From Accumulibacter sp. (GTDB taxonomy: Bacteria; Pseudomonadota; Gammaproteobacteria; Burkholderiales; Rhodocyclaceae): 64,000 nt of DNA. Every line of letters begins with the position of its first letter. Position 1 is the first letter of the stretch. Below, piece by piece: positions 32,953 to 42,005 of the stretch. A program made the translations under genes and the position numbers. The notes under the pieces were generated by a model. It searched no databases. It was not told the DNA's origin and saw only the letters and a program-made list of their open reading frames with translations. The stretch is from the NCBI GenBank assembly GCA_024235715.1, contig JACKLW010000006.1, positions 62,001 to 126,000 of the forward strand. The letters run 5' to 3'.

Positions 32953-34722
32953 TCATTTTGCGAGTGTCATCGAGCGGACTAGGTCATCCAGCAGCTTGAT
33001 GAAATTCCGTTTCGGCTTGAACTGCAATCGGAGTTCGGCCAGATAGTCGCCAAATGCGCGCAGCCTGTTTTGTGCCGCCATCAGACTACCGATCTTGCGG
33101 ACCAGCCGCACGCCTTCCTCGTACGCCGAGTTCTTGGCTTCGTCGACGATGGCAGGTATGACGCGCCGATACAGACTGATGGCATCATCGGCGCGATCCT
33201 TTTCGAGCTTCCCTGCGAGCGTGATCAACAGGCTACGGTCACAGATGCCTTTGTGGACCACAGCCCAGGCAGCATCCAGGTCCTCCTCCCATAAGGCGAT
33301 TGACAGCCGCAAGCTGTAGTTTGGCGTTGATGGCTCGGGTTTCCAGCGGCTGGTCGATGCGGCCTCCCTGGTAATCGCCAGATCTAGCCAGGCCAGGGCA
33401 CGCTCGCGCTGCACCGGCCAGATGCCCAGCTTGCCGGCGACGTCATGCAGCTTCCTGTACGGCTCCAGACCGGGACGTTCCGCGAACTGTGCCCAGGTGA
33501 GTTGCAGCGCCTCGTCGTTGCGCTTGCGCGCGAGATAGGCGGCGACCAGAAAATCCCGCAGGTCATTGTGCGGTCGATCCGGAAACGCTTCCAGGCCGCG
33601 CTCGGCCCAGCCAAGGGCTTCGTCATCGCGTTTCGCCTTGGCCAGAATTTCGGCGATGCCGAGATAGCGGTAGCTGGAGGAAAGATCCCTGGCCCTGATC
33701 GCCACCAGTTCATCGACGTCGCCGCTGGCCTCGGCGAGGCGCTCCATGATCCGGGTGATCGACGCCCGATGAGGGTCGTAACCCTTGTCGTCGGCGCGTG
33801 GCTTGATCTTCTGCCATTCGGCTTCGGCCAGCTCCCGGTAGCGCCGCAAGCCCTCCTTGCCGAGGGGTGTCCGGTAGGTGGCGGCGTCGAAACTGCACAA
33901 GCCGAAGGGCAAGGTGGTTGCAAAACGGAACAAGCGCTCGGCAAGGGCCGCCGGGTCGGGCTTCGCCAGCGTGCAGGCCTTGAGATGCATTTCGCCAAGG
34001 CGACAGACGATGCCGCCGATTTCGCCGTTCGAGTCATCGACCTGCTCCATGGCGCGCTCGACTTCCTCGATCGCATGCTCGGCGAGACGGACCAGCATGG
34101 CGGCGGAATCCGCTTGCAGCAACTCGGCCAGGGAATCGACCACCTGATCGATGTTCCCGGCATAGCTGCGGACCTCGCGCCAGTCGATGAAGCCACGAAC
34201 CCGCACCGCGTCGTCGATCGCACGCCGGAATGCCTTTTCGGCATTGCCGCCGCCGTGTGTTCGCTCCGCCTTGAGCAGCAGCGACTGGAATAGCCGGTCG
34301 TCGCGCTGCGCGACATCCAGCAACATGTCGACCAAAGATTCGCTTGGCTGGCTTTCCAGGTATTGCCGGATGTCTTGCCACGGATCGCGGCGTTTGGCCC
34401 TGGCAGGTTTTCTGCCCGCGCCATCGGTCGGCAATGACGCCGATCCGTGTTCGTCGAGCCATGCCAATCCAACTGCGACGCAATGCTTGCAGAAATAGCC
34501 GTCGCCGGAGCGCGGACAGGTGCAGTCTGCGGCAAGCTCGCCGTCCTCGCTCCGGAGTTCGACCCGATAGCTTTCCGTGCCTTCGACTTTGGCAGAGACC
34601 TTGTCTTCCTGCGCCCGTAGCTGCCCGACAGCGCCGGTGGAAAAGTATGCTTCGCCACGCCGAAAGGCCGTGCCGCCCGCCCGCGATTCGAGCGCGTTAC
34701 GATTGATGAGCGTGGCCAGCAC
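32953..34722 (-). CDS. SWIM zinc finger domain protein (DUF6880-like)
   Basis: 589 residues. The SWIM finger CxCx8CxH is at Cys67, Cys69, Cys78 and His80 (ADCTCPRSGDGYFCKHCVA). The rest is a long helical repeat region typical of the DUF6880/tetratricopeptide type (ALGWAERGLEAFPDRP; EALQLTWAQFAERPGLEPY). SWIM fingers bind nucleic acid or protein, and this family often sits near helicases or defence genes. It precedes the TIR-methyltransferase gene on the same strand by about 210 bases, so joint transcription is possible but not shown. Confidence 0.85.
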   Translation of the reverse strand: MLATLINRNALESRAGGTAFRRGEAYFSTGAVGQLRAQEDKVSAKVEGTESYRVELRSEDGELAADCTCPRSGDGYFCKHCVAVGLAWLDEHGSASLPTDGAGRKPARAKRRDPWQDIRQYLESQPSESLVDMLLDVAQRDDRLFQSLLLKAERTHGGGNAEKAFRRAIDDAVRVRGFIDWREVRSYAGNIDQVVDSLAELLQADSAAMLVRLAEHAIEEVERAMEQVDDSNGEIGGIVCRLGEMHLKACTLAKPDPAALAERLFRFATTLPFGLCSFDAATYRTPLGKEGLRRYRELAEAEWQKIKPRADDKGYDPHRASITRIMERLAEASGDVDELVAIRARDLSSSYRYLGIAEILAKAKRDDEALGWAERGLEAFPDRPHNDLRDFLVAAYLARKRNDEALQLTWAQFAERPGLEPYRKLHDVAGKLGIWPVQRERALAWLDLAITREAASTSRWKPEPSTPNYSLRLSIALWEEDLDAAWAVVHKGICDRSLLITLAGKLEKDRADDAISLYRRVIPAIVDEAKNSAYEEGVRLVRKIGSLMAAQNRLRAFGDYLAELRLQFKPKRNFIKLLDDLVRSMTLAK

Positions 34723-35174
34723 CGTTATGTCCCTCGCGATTGCACTTCTTCACGTGAATGACCTCTCTTGCCAGGGTGCGCCCGGGCCGCGGCCGATGCA
34801 GTCGAGCGTCTGCTCCTTCTGCGTGATCAGGACTCGCCGAATCATGTCGCGACCCGCGCCTGGGCAGGCACGTTCGAGATCGGCCGGCGAAAACGTGACT
34901 GCGTTTGCGCTTCGTGACGCGCCAGGGGGAAAAGGCAAATACCTCTGACCCCGTTTGGCGTGGCCCGGCGTTCGGGCGAATCGACGCGGATGCGATACGG
35001 TCAATAGAGCGCTGCCTGGCCGTGTTCCTGGGCATTGTGAAGTGATGCGAGTCGGTGTCGCGGTGTATTGCTGCGGGAAAAAGGCCGCGACAGGTCGAGT
35101 TTCGCTCGGTTGATTCTTCGCCTGAGAAGGTGTCGGGATGTTAGTACCGACTCCGTCGACGCTCTCCTGACGCC
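34723..35174. other. Intergenic, nothing recognised
   Basis: About 450 bases. Contains a single CTCTGACCCCG word (34945), related to the repeats near 31375 and 35677. Frames on both strands are short and lack motifs. Confidence 0.35.
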
Positions 35175-35417
35175 TTAGCCCACAATCTCCAAACGCTTTT
35201 CAATCCGGTCAATTCGCGCTCTGATCTGGTCGATACTCGACTGTTGCCGGATGACTTCTTCGTAGTTGTGCGCGCTGTCGCGCCGACCGGCCGCCGTACT
35301 CGCTTCCAGGCTGGTCAGACGCGCGGCAACCTCCCGCATTTCGCTCTCAAGGCGATCCTGTCCGGGTCGCAACCCGCGCAAGTGCTCAAGAATCAGATTC
35401 TCTACGTTGTCGGTCAT
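35175..35417 (-). CDS. Small coiled-coil protein, 80 residues
   Basis: ATG 35417 after GAGGAGACACGGGT. Starts MTDNVENLILEHLRGLR, followed by two heptad stretches (LESEMREVAARLTSLEAS; IDQIRARIDRIEKRLEI). Very small coiled-coil proteins with the VENLILEHLR opening are widespread in proteobacteria and usually annotated hypothetical. Often found near toxin genes, but no toxin frame lies beside it here. Role unknown; may oligomerise. Confidence 0.72.
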   Translation of the reverse strand: MTDNVENLILEHLRGLRPGQDRLESEMREVAARLTSLEASTAAGRRDSAHNYEEVIRQQSSIDQIRARIDRIEKRLEIVG

Positions 35418-35785
35418 ACCCGTGTCTCCTCAAGCTGAGTCTATTCCCAAGTGAGCAGATTACCAAGCCATTGAAATCGGAGACCAAACGCGGTCGGCGA
35501 GCGACGCTAGCCAACCTTGATGCGACCGAAAACGTGGGGTCAAGTTTTGCCTCTGGCCCGTCTTGCGGCTTGCCAACGTTTTTCCATTATGAAGGTGACA
35601 TCGCCGTCAGCTCTGCGAGCAGGATTGAGCGGGTCCTCTCGTTCCTGCTCGAAAAGAAATGTTGGAATCTTAGCACTGACCCCGCTGGCTTGACCCCGCT
35701 GGCTTGACCCCGCTGGCTCTGCTGTTGGTGCTGACCTGAAAAAGGAGCCAGGGAAACCCCGGCTCCTGTGAGTGCTAGTCCTTCA
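35418..35785. other. Intergenic with a tandem repeat
   Basis: About 370 bases; the only structure is the 14-base tandem repeat at 35677-35718. TGGGGTCAAGT occurs at 35535 in inverted orientation to the repeat word. Confidence 0.4.
35677..35718. repeat. Three perfect copies of a 14-bp tandem repeat
   Basis: The unit TGACCCCGCTGGCT occurs three times back to back at 35677, 35691 and 35705. Related single words occur at 31375 (TGACCCCGATGGCT) and 34947 (TGACCCCGTTTGGC), all intergenic. TGACCCC words are often associated with REP-like sequences in related genomes, but no RAYT transposase gene is in the window. Confidence 0.7.
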
Positions 35786-35887
35786 CTACCTCGGTAGACT
35801 ACGGAAATGCGAACACACGTGTTCCCACTTGCCGAGCCGGTACCGAGGGTAAGCATTCACGTGGACGATCTTCTGTCTCGTACGCAT
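35786..35887 (-). CDS. 33-residue small protein with a near-perfect ribosome site
   Basis: ATG 35887 follows AAGGAGGTTAAAC, one of the best ribosome-binding sites in the window. Product: MRTRQKIVHVNAYPRYRLGK, then WEHVCSHFRSLPR; strongly basic, one Cys, three His, no membrane segment. It lies 200 bases downstream of the Xre-ImmA pair on the same strand, beyond a hairpin. Function unknown; a small DNA- or RNA-binding or regulatory peptide is possible. Too short for most gene callers. Confidence 0.55.
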   Translation of the reverse strand: MRTRQKIVHVNAYPRYRLGKWEHVCSHFRSLPR

Positions 35888-36047
35888 GTTTAACCTCCTT
35901 CGTTACTGGTTGTCGACGCTTGCTAGAGTGGACGCACATTGAGTTCGGTGTTAAATTCCGCGTGCTACCACGGAGTACCCGTCCCAACGTACGTTGTCGG
36001 CGGTCGAAGGACCGGCACAGGCTGTTGTAGCTGTTCAGCCCGCCTAG

Positions 36048-36081
36048 AAATGGCCTTAGCGTTGGCGCGTTAAGGCCATTT
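36048..36081 (-). terminator. Likely terminator after the ImmA gene
   Basis: An 11-bp perfect inverted repeat, AAATGGCCTTA at 36048-36058 and TAAGGCCATTT at 36071-36081, with a 12-base loop. It begins eight bases beyond the ImmA stop codon. Short T runs flank it on both strands, stronger on the plus strand, so it may act in both directions. Confidence 0.6.
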
Positions 36082-36088
36082 TCGTTCC

Positions 36089-36652
36089 TCAGCACGGAAG
36101 TTCTCCACGCTTTCCCAACTGATTTGCTCGACGCGTTGCGGCTTGAGATGAGGCATTGAAGTGCCTTTCGATCTCGAACGCCGTTTTCAATCTATGGTGG
36201 CGTACAGCGTCCAATGGCATTAGAAACTCCGCAGCAAATTGATTTGCCTGCCATTCTGAGTCCTCGTACACCTTTGGCGATACGCTGATCCCGAGCCGAT
36301 TTATGGTTCTGCGGTGTCCCAGTAGGCCGTGCCCGAGTTCATGCATGACCGTGAAACGCGCGCGGGGGTCATTCCGGCATGCTCGCTCAAAGACGTCGGT
36401 GCGGATGTGCATAGTTATGCTCTCGGGGTCCCAACACGCCTCAACTTCAGGATGAGGCATTTCGTCGACGTAGAGCACGTCATACGTGATGCCGTACGTT
36501 ACGCTCAGTCGGTCGAGCAGCAACCCAATGTCCATGTCCTGCGGCGCGTTCCCTATTCCCAAGATCCGCCGGACGTTATCCGCTGACACCCTGATATCGG
36601 CAATGCTTCGTCCGGCAACACGGAAGCCTCCTAGTGGCCCGTCTCCGATCAT
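36089..36652 (-). CDS. ImmA/IrrE family zinc metallopeptidase
   Basis: 187 residues. The gluzincin motif HELGH is at 104-108 and the third ligand Glu lies in the ANQFAAEFLMP stretch near 137, as in ImmA/IrrE proteins. The N-terminal 60 residues have the usual RVSADNVRRILGIG helix. Known role: cleavage of an Xre-type repressor to relieve repression after stress (ImmA/ImmR, IrrE/DdrO). Its start overlaps the stop of the Xre gene in an ATGA, so the pair are coupled. Confidence 0.88.
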   Translation of the reverse strand: MIGDGPLGGFRVAGRSIADIRVSADNVRRILGIGNAPQDMDIGLLLDRLSVTYGITYDVLYVDEMPHPEVEACWDPESITMHIRTDVFERACRNDPRARFTVMHELGHGLLGHRRTINRLGISVSPKVYEDSEWQANQFAAEFLMPLDAVRHHRLKTAFEIERHFNASSQAATRRANQLGKRGELPC

Positions 36653-37014
36653 ATGTTCTCCTTCTTCGTATTGGCTGCAGCTAGTAAACTCCTCAAGTTC
36701 TCGATTTCTTTTTGGCTCAAGGATGTTCTGGCGAAGCCCGCAATGAGCATCTTATGGGCTGGGCTAAGCCCTTCCAAACTCACGGACTGATTGGAAACAT
36801 CGGCAGTCTCGGCCAGATTCGGCAGCACGATGTTCCGCGACGCAAAGAACGCCGTTATCTTGTTCACCCAGTTTTCAGTGACCTTCTTTCGACCGGTTTC
36901 CATCCCGCTGAGAAACGCAGAAGAAACATTCAGCTCGTTTGCCATCTGCAGTAGCGACACCTCCGCATCAAGGCGTGCCTTGCGTACCACTTTTCCAAAT
37001 TCAGTAATATTCAC
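36649..37014 (-). CDS. Xre-family transcriptional regulator
   Basis: 121 residues from a GTG at 37014 behind AGGAGAGAAGG. A helix-turn-helix at about residues 5-60: FGKVVRKARLDAEVSLLQMA, then LNVSSAFLSGMETGRKKVTE. The C-terminal half (SVSLEGLSPAHKMLIAGFAR) is likely a dimerisation or cleavage region for the coupled ImmA peptidase. Such repressors usually bind their own promoter; the A+T-rich 37035-37080 segment upstream (ACTAAAGTGGTTAAG) is the expected operator region, but no clear palindrome was found. Confidence 0.85.
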   Translation of the reverse strand: MNITEFGKVVRKARLDAEVSLLQMANELNVSSAFLSGMETGRKKVTENWVNKITAFFASRNIVLPNLAETADVSNQSVSLEGLSPAHKMLIAGFARTSLSQKEIENLRSLLAAANTKKENI

Positions 37015-37290
37015 CCTTCTCTCCTCTCAGGTGTTTTCCAAAAACAGAGTACATTTTACTAAAGTGGTTAAGAAAATGCAAGTAGAGGGAAACATTGGGA
37101 GTGCTACCGCTCGCGATGCGAGCGTGCGGAGAACCTTCCGGCTTTTTTAGGTGCCCGTGCTGGTAAGGGACCATTCAGCAGGCGAGTGCGGTAGGCTCCC
37201 AACAAGGGAGCACACACCCTTTTTAGTCGCCGAGCGCCCTGACCGAAGCTAGGTGCGCACGACGCTATGATGGCTAGCACGCTACAAAAC

Positions 37291-40176
37291 CTACCCGCAA
37301 CTCCCCACCGCCCCACAAGCCGTACAGAAATCGCACCCATCCTTCCTGATCATCGTCCGGTTCCCGCACTCCCCACAAAGCTTCCCGGCCGTCGGCTTCG
37401 CCGCCGTGCCACCCGCCGGCGCTTCCAGAATCCCCATCTGCTGCAGCGGCAGCCCGTTTTCGTCGAGGATGCCGAGCATCGCGTAGCGGTGGATGATCAG
37501 CTGCGCGAGGTAGGCGACGGTCGAGGTGTAGTTGGTCTGGCGGCGGGTGCCGGGGACGAAGGCCATGAAGTCGCCGAGCGGCTCGGGGTAGTCGAGCAGC
37601 TTCCTGAGCTTCATGCCGATCCACGCCGGGTCGACGACGCGCATGTCCAGCGACAGCAGCTTGGTCAGGCCGTCGAGGGCGCGCGGGTAGTTGCCGGCCA
37701 GCCATACCGAGTAGGGTCGGGTGACGCCGTCGGGCAGGGTGATTTCCTTGAGGCCGAGGACGAAGTCTTCGCCGGTCGCCGGATTGAAGACGTCGACGGT
37801 CCACGAGAGCGTGCCGTCGGTGCCGGTCTTCGGTTCCTTGAGGCTGAACATGGCGTCGAGCACCGGCGTCGGGCCGTCGTGGTTGAAGGCGCCGATCTTC
37901 TCGACGCGATACTGGATCAGCTGCGCGACGGCGGCGACCACCGAGGGCATGCGCTTGTGTTCGCCGTGCGGCGGGAAGGCCATGTCGAAGCCTTCGTCGC
38001 CGGGGGTCCTGGCCAGCGATTCGAGTTTCAGCGCCAGCCAGCCGTGATCATTGGCGCGCATGTCCATCGACAGGGTCTTGGCGACGGCGCCGAGGCCGCG
38101 CGGCTGCTCGGGGCCGTTGACCCAGGCTTCGAAGGGCCACTTGCGACCTTCCTGGTCTACCTGGCCGACGAACAGCGCGAACTTGCCGTGCATGTGCTCG
38201 ATCATGTAGGTCCAGGCCATGTTGCCTTCCGGCAGGCTGGGCCGGTTCGGCCAGCGCAGGCTGGCCAGTACCGGCGCCGGCAGGGTCTTGATCGACAGGC
38301 GGCGGTTGGCGTCGCCGCTGACGAAGTCCTGCGGCTGCTTTTTCTCCTCGGCCTGCTTCTTCGACTCGACCGAGAGCACGGCGCCCATGACGCTGTTCGG
38401 GCGGTAGGTGGCCAGGCCCTTGAGGCCGGCTTTCCAGGCGCTCATGTAGAGATCCTGGAATTCCTCGTAGGGATAGTCGGCAGGGACGTTGACCGTCTTC
38501 GAGATCGAGGTGTCGATGTACGGCGCGACGGCGGCGACCATGTCCTTGTGCGCCTTGGCCGAGATTTCCAGCGCCGTGACGAAGTAGTCGGGCAGTTTCT
38601 CGACGTCGCCGCCGAGGTGCTTGTAGAGCCGCCAGGCGTAGTCTTCGACGGCGTATTCCTTGAGCGTGCCGTCGGCCATGCGCTTCTTGCGGCTGTAGGT
38701 CCACGAGAACGGCGGTTCGATGCCGTTCGAGGCGTTGTCGGCGAAGGCCAGCGAGATGGTGCCGGTCGGGGCGATCGACAGCAGGTGCGAGTTGCGCAGG
38801 CCGTGCTTGCGGATCCTGTTCTTGATCTCGTTCGGCAGCCGTGAGGCGAAGTTGCCGCCGGAGAGGTAGAGCTCGGCGTTGAACAGCGGGAAGGCGCCGC
38901 GTTCCCTGGCCAGTTCGACCGACGCCAGGTAGGCGGTGTCGCGCATGTACTCGGAGATGCGCGCGCCCATCGCCGCCGCTTCCGGGCGGTCGTAGCGCAG
39001 GCGCAGCATGCACAGGGTGTCGCCGAGGCCGGTGAAGCCGAGGCCGACGCGGCGCTTGTTGCTGGCTTCCTCGCGCTGCCGCTCGAGCGGCCAGGCGGTG
39101 ACGTCGAGGACGTTGTCGAGCATGCGCGTCGACACCTTGATCACTTCGCCGAAAGCGGCAAAGTCGAACTCGGCGTGCGTGCTGAAAGCGTCCTTGACGA
39201 AGGGCGTCAGGTTGATCGAACCCAGGCAGCAGCAGCCGTAGGGCGGCAGCGGCTGCTCGGCGCAGGGGTTGGTGGCCTCGATCACTTCGCAGTAGTAGAG
39301 GTTGTTGTCCTTGTTCATGCGGTCGAGGAAGAGGATTCCCGGCTCGGCGTGGTCGTAGGTCGATTTCATCACCTGGTCCCAGAGGTCGCGGGCGCGGACG
39401 CGGCGGTAGACCCAGATGCCGTCTTCGCGCTGGAAGGCGCCGGCGCGCTTCATGTCGGCATTGGGTTCGGCGCGATGGGTGAGTTCGACTTCCGCATCGG
39501 CCTCGACGGCTTCCATGAAGCCGTCGGTGACGGCGATCGAGACGTTGAAGTTGGAGAGGTCGCCGTGGTCCTTGGCGTGGATGAACACCTCGACGTCCGG
39601 GTGGTCGCAGCGCAGCACCCCCATCTGCGCGCCGCGGCGCGCGCCGGCCGATTCGACGGTTTCGCACGAGCGGTCGAAGACGCGCATGTAGGAAACCGGG
39701 CCCGAGGCGCGCGACTGCGTTCCCTTGACCAGCGCGCCGATCGGCCGGATCGACGAGAAGTCGTAGCCGACGCCGCCACCGCGGCGCATGGTTTCGGCGG
39801 CTTCGGCCAGCGCGCTGTAGATGCCGGGCTTGCCGTCGACGATCTCGACCACCGAGTCGCCGATCGGCTGCACGAAGCAGTTGATCAGCGTCGCCGCGAG
39901 CGTCGTGCCGGCGGCCGAGTTGATGCGCCCGGCGGGGACGAAGCCGGTTTCCTGCGCCCACAGAAAGCGCTCTTCCCAGTGCGCGCGCTGCTTTTCCTCC
40001 TCGTTGGCGGCGAGGGCGCGGGCGACGCGACGGCGCACGTCATGAACCGAGGTTTCATTGCCTTTGGCGTATTTCTCGACCAGCACCTCGGCCGAGATTT
40101 CCTGCTCGGCAAGCGGCGTGATCGCGGGTGCCTCGGCGACGGCTGACAGCGGTAACTGGTGTTCGAACTGGCTCAT
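37291..40176 (-). CDS. nrdJ: Adenosylcobalamin-dependent ribonucleotide reductase (class II)
   Basis: 961 residues. Converts ribonucleoside diphosphates to deoxy forms using adenosylcobalamin, with or without oxygen. The disulfide Cys candidate is Cys100 (LINCFVQP); the catalytic loop [12 protein letters not shown] has Cys305 and Glu307; the phosphate-binding PTGTISLAF lies near 480. The middle of the protein (about 640-900) has tandem TSCPD-like halves ([26 protein letters not shown]), and the C-terminus is a zinc-ribbon (CGECG... [14 protein letters not shown]). No ATP-cone is evident at the N-terminus. It depends on B12, supplied through cobalt uptake and the cobalamin-binding protein in this window. 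Expression is probably controlled through NrdR boxes upstream. Confidence 0.95.
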   Translation of the reverse strand: MSQFEHQLPLSAVAEAPAITPLAEQEISAEVLVEKYAKGNETSVHDVRRRVARALAANEEEKQRAHWEERFLWAQETGFVPAGRINSAAGTTLAATLINCFVQPIGDSVVEIVDGKPGIYSALAEAAETMRRGGGVGYDFSSIRPIGALVKGTQSRASGPVSYMRVFDRSCETVESAGARRGAQMGVLRCDHPDVEVFIHAKDHGDLSNFNVSIAVTDGFMEAVEADAEVELTHRAEPNADMKRAGAFQREDGIWVYRRVRARDLWDQVMKSTYDHAEPGILFLDRMNKDNNLYYCEVIEATNPCAEQPLPPYGCCCLGSINLTPFVKDAFSTHAEFDFAAFGEVIKVSTRMLDNVLDVTAWPLERQREEASNKRRVGLGFTGLGDTLCMLRLRYDRPEAAAMGARISEYMRDTAYLASVELARERGAFPLFNAELYLSGGNFASRLPNEIKNRIRKHGLRNSHLLSIAPTGTISLAFADNASNGIEPPFSWTYSRKKRMADGTLKEYAVEDYAWRLYKHLGGDVEKLPDYFVTALEISAKAHKDMVAAVAPYIDTSISKTVNVPADYPYEEFQDLYMSAWKAGLKGLATYRPNSVMGAVLSVESKKQAEEKKQPQDFVSGDANRRLSIKTLPAPVLASLRWPNRPSLPEGNMAWTYMIEHMHGKFALFVGQVDQEGRKWPFEAWVNGPEQPRGLGAVAKTLSMDMRANDHGWLALKLESLARTPGDEGFDMAFPPHGEHKRMPSVVAAVAQLIQYRVEKIGAFNHDGPTPVLDAMFSLKEPKTGTDGTLSWTVDVFNPATGEDFVLGLKEITLPDGVTRPYSVWLAGNYPRALDGLTKLLSLDMRVVDPAWIGMKLRKLLDYPEPLGDFMAFVPGTRRQTNYTSTVAYLAQLIIHRYAMLGILDENGLPLQQMGILEAPAGGTAAKPTAGKLCGECGNRTMIRKDGCDFCTACGAVGSCG

Positions 40177-40586
40177 GGTTTGTCCCTCCGATTGTTGGCG
40201 TTGTTGTTGACTGGCTTGTTGATGGCGAAGCGGGTGCTTGAAGCGTGTTCGTCAAAGCGGGCCTGCCGCTGTTGCGCGCTGCTTTTCGGCCGGCTGCCGT
40301 GCCCGGCTTGCCGGTCCGGGTGGCGCACGGCGCTGTCCTTCTGTTCGCTGTGCAATGCTGTAAACCTACTGCATACAGTGGCCAAAGGCAACAACTTGAC
40401 TAGATGTAGTTTCAGGGCAGGGGTCTGCCGGGCTGCCGGAAAGGCCGTAGAATCACGGTCTTGAGGCTTTTCGAGGGGCTGGATTTTTTTGCTGGCGCAG
40501 CCGCGAGGGGCGCGCGCCCGGTCCGCGCGGAAGGGGGGCGAAGAAGCCGGAGGGGCGGGAGCCGGGGACTCGCGCCGGCCGGTCTG
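40177..40586. other. Intergenic, holds the NrdR-type control region
   Basis: About 410 bases between the RNR start and the end of the MaoC-Pta gene. Apart from the paired NrdR-like boxes at 40366-40412 it is G+C-rich with no gene. AGGGACAAACC-like Shine-Dalgarno sequence (minus strand, GGAGGGACAAACC) immediately precedes ATG 40176. Confidence 0.5.
40366..40412 (-). promoter_or_regulatory. Pair of NrdR boxes upstream of nrdJ
   Basis: Two palindromic 16-base sites: CTACTGCATACAGTGG at 40366-40381 (10 of 16 matches to ACACWATATATWGTGT) and TGACTAGATGTAGTTT at 40397-40412 (11 of 16). Their starts are exactly 31 bp apart, three helical turns, the spacing typical of NrdR box pairs. NrdR represses ribonucleotide reductase genes when dATP/ATP are high. 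They lie 190-236 bases from the RNR start, so the leader would be long. The assignment is by eye against a known consensus. Confidence 0.65.
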
Positions 40587-42005
40587 TCAGGCGGTACTCT
40601 CCCTGGCGCGGGTGGCGTGCGCGACCAGGGCGGCGATCACGCACGAGGCGAGGCGCGTTTCGGCGGTGTCGGCGCGGCTGGTGAGGACGATCGGCACGCG
40701 TGCGCCGAGGATGATGCCGGCACTCAGCGCATTGGCCAGGTATTCGAGCTGCTTGGCGATCATGTTGCCCGATTCGAGGTCTGGGACGACCAGGATGTCG
40801 GCACGCCCGGCCACTGCCGAGACGATGCCCTTGGTCTTGGCGGCGACCAGCGACACGGCGTTGTCGAAGGCCAGCGGCCCGTCGACCAGGCCGCCCTTGA
40901 TCTGGCCGCGGTCGGCCATCTTGCACAGTGCGGCGGCGTCGAGGGTGGACTGGATCTTGTCGCTGACCGTCTCCACCGCCGAGAGGATCGCCACCTTGGG
41001 TTCCGCTGTGCCGATGATGTGCGCCAGGTCGATGGCGTTCTGCACGATATCGACCTTCTCCATCAGCGTCGGCGCGATGTTGACTGCCGCGTCGGTGATC
41101 ATGATCGGCCGCGGATAGGTCGGCACGTCCATCAGGAAGACATGGCTGATGCGCCGGCCGGTGCGCAGGCCCGAACTGCCCGAGATCACCTCGGCCATCA
41201 GTTCGTCGGTGTGCAGGCTGCCTTTCATCAGCGCTTCGGCGTCGCCGCTGCGGATCAGCGTCACCGCCATTGCTGCCGATTCGTGGCTGTGCCTGCAGTT
41301 CACGATCCGGTACGCCTTGAGGTCCAGGTCGTTCTCTGCGGCGACGCCGCGGATGCGCTGCTCGGGGCCGATCAGGATCGGTTCGATGAGTTTCGCCTCT
41401 GCGGCCAGCAGCGCACCCTTGAGCGATTCGCGGTCGCAGGGGTGGACCACCGCCATGTCGATCGGCGCCAGGCCCTCGGCGCGCGATACCAGCGCCTGCA
41501 GGCGCGCGTACTTGTCGGAAATGGTGATTTCCGGCATGGCCTTGCGCTTGGTGATGATCTTCTCGCGCGGCGCCAGCACCTCGGCGCTGCCCGATACCAC
41601 CAGCAGATGGTCCTGGTTGTGACAGGCGCATTCGAGCAGGATGTGCCGGTTGCGGGGGAATTTCTGTGCGATGGTCACGGTGACGGTGATCGTGTCGCCG
41701 ATCGCCACCGGCCGGGCAAAATGCAGCGACGAGTCGATCATCACCGTCCCCGGGCCGGGAAACTGGGTGCCGAGCATGGTCGACAGCAGCGAGGCGCACC
41801 ACATGCCGTGCGCGATGAAATCCTGGAACAGACCGCTGTGGCTGAAGTCGGCGTTGGCCAGCGCCGGATTCATGTCGCCCGACATCACCGCGAACAGCTT
41901 GACGTCTTCCGGGCGCAGGGTGCGTACGAGCGACGAGCTGTCGCCGACGTTGATCTCGTCGTAGGTGCGGCTCTCGAGGAATTCCAGCGGGGTCTCGAAG
42001 TGCAT
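40587..42005 (-). CDS. Bifunctional enoyl-CoA hydratase (MaoC) / phosphate acetyltransferase
   Basis: 472 residues from ATG 42005 (GGGAGC upstream). Residues 10-150 are a MaoC-like hot-dog hydratase: RTYDEINVGDSSSLVRT, FAVMSGDMNPALANADF and the catalytic region GLFQDFIAHGMW with His. Residues about 170-472 are a PTA_PTB phosphotransacetylase: MAVVHPCDRESLKGALLAA, the ISHVFLMDVPTYPRPIMITD stretch and the GIVSAVAGRADILVVPDLESG motif. Such fusions are known in proteobacteria and link hydration of enoyl-CoA to acyl-phosphate formation; a role in PHA or short-chain acyl-CoA metabolism is inferred. Frame continues open upstream but that is antisense to hoxF. Confidence 0.9.
   Translation of the reverse strand: MHFETPLEFLESRTYDEINVGDSSSLVRTLRPEDVKLFAVMSGDMNPALANADFSHSGLFQDFIAHGMWCASLLSTMLGTQFPGPGTVMIDSSLHFARPVAIGDTITVTVTIAQKFPRNRHILLECACHNQDHLLVVSGSAEVLAPREKIITKRKAMPEITISDKYARLQALVSRAEGLAPIDMAVVHPCDRESLKGALLAAEAKLIEPILIGPEQRIRGVAAENDLDLKAYRIVNCRHSHESAAMAVTLIRSGDAEALMKGSLHTDELMAEVISGSSGLRTGRRISHVFLMDVPTYPRPIMITDAAVNIAPTLMEKVDIVQNAIDLAHIIGTAEPKVAILSAVETVSDKIQSTLDAAALCKMADRGQIKGGLVDGPLAFDNAVSLVAAKTKGIVSAVAGRADILVVPDLESGNMIAKQLEYLANALSAGIILGARVPIVLTSRADTAETRLASCVIAALVAHATRARESTA

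Noticed and set aside
38048-39961. 637-codon frame on the minus strand in another phase of the RNR gene
   Set aside because: Arg/Gly-rich out-of-phase reading of a gene with clear RNR motifs.
40177-40470. Cobalamin riboswitch upstream of the B12-dependent RNR
   Set aside because: I could not find a B12-box core; the clear signals there are the paired NrdR boxes.
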